From: Turnera subulata
Taxonomy: Eukaryota > Streptophyta > Magnoliopsida > Malpighiales > Passifloraceae
Assembly (NCBI GenBank): GCA_028386065.3
Contig: JAKUCV010002478.1
Span: 35,626-99,625 of the forward strand
Length of the DNA stretch: 64,000 bases
Direction: 5' to 3'
Part shown: piece after piece, positions 57,201-64,000 of the stretch
Layout of the letters: every line of letters starts with the position of its first letter
How positions within the stretch are numbered: position 1 is the first letter of the stretch
Program-made: the position numbers and the translations under genes
Notes under the pieces: model-generated
The model's database searches: none
Seen by the model: only the letters and a program-made list of their open reading frames with translations
What the model was told of the DNA's origin: nothing

Positions 57201-60200
57201 ATTAAAACTATTCATCCATTAATTAATTCATCCGGGTCAGATGCTAGTCAACCAAAGCCAATTGCTAGCCTACTCAGTCAATTGCTGGCCAATTGCACCA
57301 GCTCCTATCCCAGCACCATTCCTCATCAAGTAAAACACATAGTGCATCAATTACACGGGTTGTCACAAGATTACATTTATGAAAGACATGTTGATAACAG
57401 GTAGTGCTCAGCGTCGTACAGAAATCCATAAGCAGCCAGATCGATGTTAATGTCAGATAAGAGTAAAGACTATAAATTAGTACATGGAAATTGTGTAAGG
57501 TTCTTCCTACTGTGTAGCATTTTAGTAAGGATTCATGTTTAATAATGTGTGTGTTATATACTATAACTTCTATTACCGCATATCCATAAACATAAATCAA
57601 TATAGAACAGATTACAATATAGATGCACCATCTAGATGATGAACGCTAAATCAGCATATAAATGAATGCTGACTGTTGAAAGGATAATCTAGTATTAGTT
57701 ACCTTTTCCACGTACTCTGCCACTGTAGAATTTATGACTTTCTTGATAACTTCTTTGTAAACTTTTGAAGGTCCCAAGATTTGTAGCAAAACGTCTCTAG
57801 GTACCTGTAAACATAACAAATGAGCATGAAATTTCCACACAAATCTGAATATATGTAAGATAGTTCTTCTTATACTCGCAAATGGGATGTTGAAGCCTTG
57901 CTCTCAAGAGTTACTATCAGGAAAATTGTTTCCTTACACATATAATTCCATTTTTGGATTTAGGCTATGTTTACCAAGATTTTTTTTACCATCCTATCAC
58001 GACCTTCATGCTCACTTAAATACAATGCTGACAGTTAGGATACCCACAACCCAACGGCAATTTAGCATGAGAAACAGTAAAAGCACAATCTCAAAGCTAT
58101 ACTGCCAATCATAACTGATCACATGAACAAAAGAGAATTGGCGAACTTACATTTGGTGTTTTTCCTGGAAGTTACCACAATGTTTGACAAAAAGTTTGCA
58201 GCCCAGTGGATGTAATTGAAAAGAAATATGTCAGTTACTGATCCAAAGGACAAACTAATTGTGGAACGTAAACAAACAGAGAAAGACTTCAGAAGTGTAG
58301 ATTTTGTACAAGTAGTAAAGAAATATCTAAACCGAAAAAGCACGATACTGAAAATGCAGTAAACAGACATCAATTTCCATGTGAATATAATAAACCTTCT
58401 ACAGTATAAACATAACATTCGACAGAGTCAAAGGGGACTTTCAGTATGTCTATTGACCATGCAACCCACTATATCGTGTATCACTTCTCAGTGTTGTAAA
58501 ATATGATTTATGAGGTATTGTAGTGATATCAAATTCCACATATAAAATGGACAAATGACCATAAAAAATCAGGCAACATAGAGGGAATAAAAGAAATTTT
58601 GGTACCTGTACTCGTCCTCAAATTGGAATTTGGTACCTGTATTGTACTTTGTAAGGTTCATGGTTTTTGGTACTTTTCGGTGGCCGGAGACACGTGTCCA
58701 CTTTCTATAAAGCCACGTCATCCGGGGTCCCATTCCATGAGGGTTCTACCGATTTCAACCCGAAAATCACAAAAAACCGACCCATTTGAGGTCTAACCAT
58801 ACCAGATACACTAATTTTATTTTTAGTAAGTAAATATATAAAATTTATACATATAGTTTTTTCTTAAAATTATAATTCTTTAAAAATTTAATCTCACTTC
58901 TTTTTTTTTTTGAGAGCAATTCTCACTTCTTATTTACAAGTAAAATTAATTATTATTTTTAATTTCATCTTCTTCATCAATTTGCACAGGAACCGCCGCC
59001 GAGGTCCTTCCACTAGAGCAAAGCACAGCCCACGACAGTGAGCGAGGCCGCCATGGCCTGAGAGGGCGCAGTGGCTACAGACACCACCGCAACAGCCGCG
59101 GGTATTGCCGGAAACAAACGAATCGCGTTCTGCAACCCAGTCCACCCGCCTCAGTCGACGATGACGAACGGCAAAGGAGTCGCGATGAAGAGGAGGGTGA
59201 ACATGGCGGAGACGAATATCCGCAGTAGGAGAAGCTGCAGAGGCCGCTATTGGATCCGCCGACTCCTCCGCCCTGGCTCCCGTGGAAGGCGACTGTCATT
59301 GGATTTCGGGATCTCAAGAAGGCATAGTGGCGACGAACACCACCGCAACAGTCCCGCTCCCGCCGATCACGCACATTGATCTCGCTACGCAGCCACACAC
59401 CGCCTCAATCGATGACGACGACTAACGAGGAAGCAGCAGGGCGAAGTGGATCGAGGAGGAAGAACGCCGCATGCGCTCTCTCCGTCCGCGCTGCTCGCCA
59501 CTCAACCTCGTTCTGCGTTGAGCCATAGGTGCCGTTTCTGGCACAGAGAACCGCGTCGCCGCAAGCATCCACCGTCTGTGGCGATGTGGTGGGAGTCTCC
59601 TCCCTCCTCGGTCGCCACCATGTGCAGCAACCCAAGCCCTGTCCGCCGCTGTGTGCAGCAATGGGGATGGGTGATGGGTTTGTCGGGTTTGCAGAAAAAA
59701 AGGTCCAGTATTCACAAAAAAGGGTGATTAAATTTTTTAAAGAATTATAAAATTAATTAAAAATAATAATTAATTTTACTTGTAAATAAGAAGTGAGATT
59801 AAATTTAAAAGAATTATAATTTTAAGAAAAAACTATATGTATAAATTTTATATATTTACTTACTAAAAATAAAATTAGTGTATTTGGTATGGTTAGACCT
59901 CAAATGGGTCGGTTTTTTGTGATTTTGGGGTTGAAATCGGTAGAACCCTGATGGAATGGGACCCCAGATGACGTGGCTTTACAGAAAGTGGACACGTGTC
60001 TCCGGCCACCGGAAAGTACCAAAAACCATGAACCTTACGAAATACAGGTACCAAAAATCATGGATTTTTAGTACAGGTACCAAATTCCAAATTGAGGGCG
60101 AGTACAGGTACCAAAATTTCCTTTATTCCCAACATAGAGTGAACCAAGCAATGCACATCAGCAACAACTATGGAAAGAAACTAAGTCCGTAAAACAAATA

Positions 60201-61433
60201 TGTGAAGCTGTCTGAATGCCATCACACTAGTCAGTATGCATACAATTGGTTACTCGTATCAACATCTCCATTGGCAGTTAAAAAGGAGTCATTTAGTTTA
60301 CCTCCTTTTGCTCTTCGAAAACCTGGTATAGGCTGAGCCGCAGCAACCATTTTATCAAACACTTCATCAAAGATTACTCTTGTTCTAGCACCAGATACCT
60401 CCGCGCTTATCTGTTTACAAATATCACAAATGAATCATAGAGTGAAAACTCTCAACTAACTCCACAATTCTAAGCATCTTAACTTCTAAATCTTCTAAGA
60501 ATATCAATTCAGAATGGAAGATTTTCAGCTATTACCTTTAGTTCTCCTTCCTGATTAGTACTTCTAGTAACCAATACATCTCCGGAGGAAGATACTCCGA
60601 CATCTTCTGCAAGCAATTCAAGTGGCATCACAAAGTTTATGATCAACATTCAAAGTAACTAAAACTAGAAGACACGAAACAACTAGATGAAAGAGAACAG
60701 GTTGCACCTGATACTACAGCACAAACATGACCAACGCGTCTATAATTTTCTCTGCAAAAGTGAAATCCATTAAGGAAAAAAAAAAAAACATAAAACTGAA
60801 GCCAACTCTAAAATCAGCGTCCATTTCTAGTAACTAGATTAATAAAACTATAGTAACATCACCTTCTCCAATATCCTTGTGTTCTGCATCTAACTTGACA
60901 GGAAAAAGACTGTGGCTTTGTTGAAAGATTTGGAATAAAGTAATGCAAAGCTTCCTTTTCCTTCACTGACTGCCAAGCAACAGATAAAGTACAATCCCAT
61001 TATTCCACAATGCATCATCCCAGTACAATAAAAGAACCATTTCATAAAAAGAAAAACCAAATGATACGAAACACATCCATATCAACGGCTCGAGTTAAAG
61101 ACTAAGCCCCAACGAGTACACAAAGCAAATAGAAACCAAAAAAATGTGAACTTGATAAACATTGAGCATGCAAAATTACCTAAGACATGCCAAGAAACCA
61201 ACTTGGCAGAGAATATAAGGTGGGTGTTAACTGATTATTTAGTTTTCAGGCTCTAAATTACTCTTTGTACAGAAGAAAAAAGGGTTCAATTTGGCATGAA
61301 AAATGAAGTGAAGAAGGCAAAAAAGCCACAGATGGGTAGCAGTAGTAGCTGAATTTAGAAGAGAGTGATTTATGCGTACCTTACTGGGCTGCAGAGTTAA
61401 ACCCGTGAAGAGGGTTTTAACTACAAGTTCCAT
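48285..61433 (-). CDS. Trigger-factor-like chaperone (copy B), eight exons, two introns holding transposons
   Basis: The family shares the ribosome-binding domain of bacterial trigger factor; a chloroplast or mitochondrial role is inferred from the N-terminus. Exons: 61433-61380, 60969-60863, 60751-60708, 60606-60536, 60410-60302, 58164-58151 (a 14-nt microexon), 57804-57703 and 48446-48285. All have GT/AG borders and matching phase. Signatures are [20 protein letters not shown] (GFRxxKGGK, the ribosome-binding loop), GKTPN across the microexon, and [20 protein letters not shown] followed by [11 protein letters not shown]. The N-terminus [12 protein letters not shown] plus a basic, serine-rich exon 2 resembles a transit peptide. 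Intron 5 contains the MULE 58584-60129; intron 7 contains the chromovirus 48901-57367. In the last exon the conserved [12 protein letters not shown] is followed by a one-base shift; the alternative frame reads [17 protein letters not shown] and stops at 48325. The gene may therefore have an altered C-terminus or be a recent pseudogene. Confidence 0.78.
48901..50676 (-). repeat. 3' LTR of the chromovirus
   Basis: Direct repeat of 55591-57367. It is the downstream LTR because coding runs on the minus strand and the purine tract sits at 50677-50696. Confidence 0.93.
50692..51882 (-). pseudogene. Chromovirus integrase with chromodomain
   Basis: The 396-codon frame starts after a deletion. It has the end of the zinc finger ([12 protein letters not shown]), catalytic D in [11 protein letters not shown] in [10 protein letters not shown] and E in [10 protein letters not shown], the GPY/F module ([20 protein letters not shown]) and a C-terminal chromodomain-like [20 protein letters not shown]. 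All three acidic residues are kept. Just upstream (about 51883-51900) the WWNNMKRDV segment has lost bases, which breaks the frame from RNase H. Confidence 0.88.
51884..52612 (-). pseudogene. Chromovirus RNase H region
   Basis: Reads [40 protein letters not shown] and [14 protein letters not shown], the RNase H and connection signature, and ends at [14 protein letters not shown] where the deletion shifts the frame. Upstream, a TAG at about 52670 stands where CAG (Q of [12 protein letters not shown]) is expected. Confidence 0.87.
52670..52918 (-). pseudogene. Chromovirus RT C-terminal segment
   Basis: [20 protein letters not shown] and [20 protein letters not shown] are the thumb/connection part of RT. 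It is separated from the main gag-pol frame by one nonsense codon (TGA for the Trp in CEFWLEKVSF) at 52917-52919. Confidence 0.87.
52919..55483 (-). CDS. Chromovirus gag-protease-RT polyprotein (truncated by a stop)
   Basis: 854 codons. The gag domain lies near residues 110-260 ([29 protein letters not shown]-like [16 protein letters not shown]). Two CCHC knuckles ([28 protein letters not shown]) lie near 362-396. The protease DTG in [13 protein letters not shown] is near 478. RT has [20 protein letters not shown] and the catalytic FIDD in [14 protein letters not shown] near 814. It ends at KFSKCEF because of a single TGG-to-TGA change. Two nucleic-acid-binding knuckles fit RNA packaging in the cytoplasm. 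Confidence 0.9.
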   Translation of the reverse strand: MFVGSLYLGAGKPSKRRMGKEVLAGVVAQDEQSVHDAEDEADETYVPGVASDELPNEEEYSDASQEMPLEVLKAGLHGVNKAVETIAVAMADDRKRREEPVQREHKVETDLVTFVKLDPPTFSGAENEDPQRFLDEVWKCCQVMECTDHRAVALAAFRLKGDEANDWYESKRRERVPNVAPWTWTEFCDMFLERFLPESVRDQKAAEFELLKQGEMSVSEYNTKFTNLSKYALHLIPDQRRKIKRFIGGLKGYIYNSLVAIPFSSYAEAVDKARAIEIKTQAERAEASAKRTRHDNTQSQPSFSAGGGQFRGRGKTGLWVNIPRARFRGNSSYGASSFGGSSTRPIISQNRGAQSVEMKSNSVCFMCGQFGHMSRECPVGQNICYSCGQPGHRARECSVGQPSMASSVASPPPRPPRADSQSSVRGRGGTTRGAFGRGSSYQPGQGQARVFCLTQEDAGASNTVVTGILKVKLCPALCLIDTGCTHSFVNIHFAKYFKDVPSDLGSPLAVYTPLDERVYVDKVYRESDICVMEHHLPADLLLLPMADFDVILGMDWLSRYGARVDCANKLVKFQPSGEAEFIFQGKFVSSQPRIISAVKAIRVARRTNCLYLASVQSVGESKISIDQVPIVKEFVDVFPDDLPGLPPEREIEFGIELEPGAEPVSITPYRMAPTELRELKTQLQDLLDKRFIRPSVSPWGAPVLFVKKKDGSMRMCVDYRQLNKLTIRNKYPLPRIDDLFDQLQGARYFSKIDLRSGYHQLRIKEEDVRTTAFRTRYGHYEFLVMPFGLTNAPAAFMDLMNRVFKQYLDKFVIVFIDDVLIYSKTKEGHAEHLRIVLQILRKEKLYAKFSKCEF
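55572..55587 (-). other. Primer-binding site of the chromovirus
   Basis: TGGTAGCGGAGCATGG next to the 5' LTR. Its first 12 bases are the same as the primer-like site of the TRIM at 14036-14047. Confidence 0.7.
55591..57367 (-). repeat. 5' LTR of the chromovirus
   Basis: Direct repeat of 48901-50676. It is upstream of gag on the minus strand and flanked outside by AGATT. Confidence 0.93.
58584..60129. mobile_element. Mutator-like element with about 380-bp inverted repeats and 10-bp TSD, in intron 5 of trigger-factor copy B
   Basis: The left end is GGAATAAAAGAAATTTTGG and the right end its inverted match (CCAAAATTTCCTTTATTCC). The arms extend to about 58965 and from about 59745. CAACATAGAG is duplicated at 58574-58583 and 60130-60139. 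Copy A has the uninterrupted site near 45549-45558. The 780-bp interior is GC-rich, with an internal duplication (ACACCACCGCAACAG at about 59080 and 59340). It looks like captured exon sequence, but I cannot name the source. No transposase. Confidence 0.9.
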
Positions 61434-61562
61434 TTGCTATCTTCTTCTTCCTTTTCCTTCTAGTTGCTGTTGCCTCTTATCGGGAAATTCAAGTTCAAAA
61501 ATTTACAAATGTCCATTATTATATTAACAGAGAGGCAGGCCTATCCCACTATGGCCAAGCTG
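61434..61562. promoter_or_regulatory. Upstream region of trigger-factor copy B
   Basis: Short leader/promoter stretch between the copy B start codon and the solo LTR. The LTR therefore sits about 130 bases from the start codon, possibly within or next to the promoter. No clear TATA on the minus strand. Confidence 0.35.
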
Positions 61563-62120
61563 TGTCACGCGATGCGCGACAAGGGCTCAAGAATTGCGCG
61601 GAAGATTCTAGAGAAGCCCGGAATGCGCAAGAAGCATGTAGAGTTCTCTGGAGAATGGCGGAATTCTCTAGATGGTGGTGGTGCACACTAGAGAGTTTTA
61701 GAATACTCTAGGGGTATGTGTAAATATGTATGGCTAGATATTTTGGTAGAATACTCTAGAACATGTAATGGTAGCCATTGGATCGTAGAACATTCTAGAG
61801 ACACGATCCTAGCCATCCATTGAGGAGGTGGATGGGCTATATATAGGAGAGGGGTCTCCTCATTTGGGGATGGAGAGTGTTAGTTAGGAATTGGGGAGTT
61901 CCATTGTAAAGAGCACGGGGCTCACACTTGTTAATATACACTTTGCTTTCCTCCAATACCTGTCCGAGTGTTCTCTTGCTAGCGTGGTAGCGGGGTTTAG
62001 GCTGACTTAGACTTGAGATTGGGGTTCTTGCCTAAGTGCCGCACGGGCTATTGTTGGGGATTCGTAGTCTCGTGGCAATTGGTGGTGGAGTTTGCATTCC
62101 AAAACTCCCGGCCCGTGACA
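61563..62120 (+). mobile_element. Probable solo LTR (558 bp)
   Basis: Begins TGTCACGCGATGCGCGAC and ends GGCCCGTGACA, with short inverted ends TGTCAC/GTGACA. It has a TATA box (CTATATATAGG, about 61836) followed by leader-like sequence, as in an LTR read on the plus strand. Flanks AGCTG and GCCTG agree only in part, so the duplication is eroded or the ends are off by a base. Many TCTAGAGAA-type repeats lie in the U3-like half. Confidence 0.6.
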
Positions 62121-62525
62121 GCCTGTGCCTAAAAAAAAAAGTGTTTAAGCGACGACGCGTCATCCAAGGAAACGACAACTGTTTTAAAACGGATTTAACG
62201 ACCCAACAACAGACAACGTTTTATCTTCTTGAGTGGTGTTGGTGTTGCTTTGTCAGAAGGAGAAGCAGCAGTCAAATGATGAGGACAATAGCATCCCCAA
62301 CAACTGCAACTCCTAGCAAACTCCAACGTCGAAGTAAACAAATTCAAACCCACTCCAGTTCCTGTTTCGTTACTTCTAGCTCAATCTCATTCTAATTGAT
62401 TGTTACGTTTATCTCTCTCTGCAGGTACAGTCTTGCATTAGAAACAATACCGCAAGCATCAAATTTTCCCATCATATCCAAATAAACAACAGGTAAACGG
62501 CAAAAAGCGTAAATAAGCATCACTC
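62121..62525. other. Upstream region of the trigger-factor paralogue
   Basis: Probable leader/promoter side of the plus-strand gene starting at 62526. A candidate acceptor-like CTCTCTCTGCAGG at about 62411-62425 suggests a 5' UTR intron. Nothing else recognised. Confidence 0.35.
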
Positions 62526-63025
62526 ATGTGGTCTTCAGTTGTTTCTTTCAATGCAGTGTCGAGAAAGTTTATGTTCGGTTTGATGGGTTTCAGGTTATTA
62601 CCACTGTTCTCTTCACAGTCAAGAGTGAGAGTCCCTAGACATGTCACAAAGCCAATATCTGCTGTTAGTTCAGGTGAAATTTCAGTTTCTTTGGGTTGAA
62701 GAATATTCATTTATAAACCACTAATCTGTAATTGTTGATGGTCTTCGTTTATTTAATAATGTTTGATATAGGTATGGAGGCATCAATATCAGATGCAAAG
62801 AAGAATGCACCAATTATAAAGAATGCCAAATTTGTCGTAGGATCTCAGGATGAAGATAAAGTTCAGGTTCTGCTGATATTTGATTTTGTTTTCTAATTAG
62901 TATTTGACTTCCTGCGAGACATTTTGTTGAAAAAAAAACAAAAGAAGAAGAAAAATCATTCTCTTGATTTGAGTGGGCATGAAACTGAAAAGGCCTTTGG
63001 CAAGCTATTGAGAGATTTGGCACAT
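62526..63025 (+). pseudogene. Second trigger-factor-like gene, 5' exons only
   Basis: Exon 1 (62526-62673) encodes MWSSVVSFNAVSRKFMFGLM, then a serine- and arginine-rich transit-like stretch ending PISAVSSG. Exon 2 (62772-62866) encodes MEASISDAKKNAPIIKNAKF then VVGSQDEDKVQ. Phases and GT/AG borders agree. A third piece (62963-63025) reads LDLSGHETEKAFGKLLRDLA, the start of the trigger-factor ribosome-binding domain, but I see no clean acceptor before it and the usual PPVPGFRR continuation is lost. The remaining exons are absent before the MULE at 63612. It is probably truncated. It diverges head-to-head from copy B but is a different subfamily, to judge from the LSGHETEKAF versus [10 protein letters not shown] motifs. 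Confidence 0.6.
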
Positions 63026-63611
63026 ATATTGCAACTATGCAAGAGTAAAGGATCACATGAACGTGCTGCTGGGTTCCATCGTATTTCAACGTGTCAGCTC
63101 TGCTTTCTTTTCTGTTGTTATTGCAGAATTTAATAAAAAAGAAAGAAATTGCTTTAAGGTAAAATACTATACTCTGATGGAGAATGGAGGGGGCCGGGTC
63201 ATTGGTGTACGATGAACTCCTTTGTTTTACAATACATAATTTTGCACTAACACGCACAATCAAGTCACATACAAATGAATCTAATCATTTGCAAGATGAA
63301 TCATTGAACCATACTATTAGAAAAGTGGGTGTATAGTTTAGGAGAGTAGGAATTGGAAGAGAAGGACTAGGTTGTCGGGTTGAAACTAAATTCTAAACCT
63401 CCAAATAGAAATGTTTTTTTTTTTCTGGAAAATTTATTACAATCTCAGAATTTAAAAACATATAATCTAAACTTTAAGACATAACATAATTTTTTTAAAA
63501 AAAATAAAAAAATCTGTACCGAGGGGTTGACCGTTTTAGTGGGTTATTATATTATATAGGTTACACGAGTAAATAAAATGCGTTTTGGGCTATTGGATCG
63601 AATCAAATCTA
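63026..63611. other. Intergenic, nothing identified
   Basis: AT-rich with a T-run at about 63413-63424 and an A-run at 63495-63510. Any further exon of the trigger-factor paralogue should lie here, but I find none. Confidence 0.4.
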
Positions 63612-64000
63612 ATTAAAATGGGTTTTTGGGTTTTTTGGGCCCCAGTGTTTAGTGGTTTGGCCAATTTGGTACCCCGACTTTTTTTTTTGGCCGGGCATAT
63701 ACCCCGAGATTGCATGGGCAGGCCAAACGTATACCCCTGGTCAGGCACCTGCTGACGTGGAGGCTGCCCGGGTATTTGCGCGTGCTACTGTAGCAAAACG
63801 ACGTCGTTTTAAGTGAGAAAACGACGTCGTTTCATGCCACGTTGGACACAGGTGGCTTAGTGGGGCCCACTTCACTCAAAGCCAATCCTCTAAAACGACG
63901 TCGTTTTGCTACAGTAACACGCGCAAATACCCCGGGCAGCCTCCACGTCAGCAGGTGCCTGACCAGGGGTATACGTTTGGCCTGCCCATGCAATCTCGGG
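63612..64000. mobile_element. MULE-like element with long inverted repeats, cut by the window edge
   Basis: The left arm starts near AATTAAAATGGGTTTTTGGG and includes CCGAGATTGCATGGGCAGGC and AGGCACCTGCTGACGTGGAG. The right arm, from about 63890 to the edge, repeats these inverted (CTCCACGTCAGCAGGTGCCT). Both arms hold the perfect palindrome AAAACGACGTCGTTTT, and a third copy lies in the middle. The spacer is about 100 bases. A truncated relative is at 13555-13835. Confidence 0.78.

Larger units (their letters stand above)
48901..57367 (-). mobile_element. Chromovirus (Tekay-like Ty3/gypsy), full length, young, with TSD AGATT
   Basis: AGATT at 48896-48900 and 57368-57372 flanks two LTRs, 48901-50676 and 55591-57367 (1776 and 1777 bp), which differ at roughly 20 sites by eye, about 1%. 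On the minus strand the LTR starts TGTGACAACCCGTG and ends GGGGCGTGACA. A primer site (TGGTAGCGGAGCATGG, 55572-55587) follows the 5' LTR and a purine tract (AAGGGGGAGATGA) precedes the 3' LTR. Gag-pol is complete in content but has two nonsense codons and one frameshifting deletion. The paralogous site at about 36240-36290 shows the sequence without the insertion. Confidence 0.95.

Noticed and set aside
59405..59750. Several frames of 73-97 codons on both strands
   Set aside because: GC-rich MULE interior. All frames are open by composition and none resembles a known protein.
1..64000. CRISPR arrays, operons, tRNA or rRNA genes
   Set aside because: Intron structure and plant retroelements show a nuclear plant genome. 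I found no array of spaced repeats and no tRNA or rRNA sequence I could support.

Overview
The window is nuclear DNA from a flowering plant, most likely a eudicot. The genes have short exons with GT/AG introns. The set includes DPH2, SRP14, trigger-factor-like organelle proteins and G-type lectin S-receptor kinases. Most of the sequence is plant transposons: Ty3/gypsy chromoviruses, an Athila/Tat-type element, a TRIM, hAT elements and Mutator-like elements. I cannot name the species from sequence alone.

Layout. 1-2461 (minus) holds the 5' part of DPH2, running off the left edge. 3221-5112 (minus) is a complete four-exon SRP14. 5690-25200 is a mosaic of duplicated pieces: relics of SRP14 and of a trigger-factor gene, three copies of an unrecognised orphan gene (the first split by an intact TRIM), an S-domain receptor kinase pseudogene split by a 1.5-kb solo LTR, hAT and fold-back elements, and two weak single-gene candidates. 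26262-31785 has a tandem duplication, a receptor-kinase kinase-domain relic and a deleted chromovirus. 33528-35421 is a Pack-MULE-like element carrying a fragment of a ROH1/DUF793 gene. 36040-46075 is a trigger-factor pseudogene (copy A) broken by an Athila-like element. 48285-61433 (minus) is a second trigger-factor gene (copy B) whose introns hold an 8.5-kb chromovirus and a 1.5-kb MULE. 61563-62120 is a probable solo LTR, followed by a divergently oriented trigger-factor paralogue (62526-63025, plus) that appears truncated. 63612-64000 is a MULE-like element with long inverted repeats, cut by the right edge.

How the parts relate. DPH2 acts in diphthamide synthesis on eEF2, SRP14 in the Alu domain of the signal recognition particle, and trigger-factor-like proteins in folding; they share no pathway and simply sit near each other. 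The instructive part is history. Target-site duplications can be read directly for several elements, and paralogous empty sites within the window confirm two insertions. Shared breakpoints order the events: the TRIM entered the orphan gene before that locus was duplicated, and an SRP14-exon/MITE junction arose before its block was copied. Premature stops in the retroelements are nearly all explained by C-to-T or G-to-A changes. The best candidates for undescribed biology are the orphan gene family and the trigger-factor gene with a 14-nt microexon kept in both copies.
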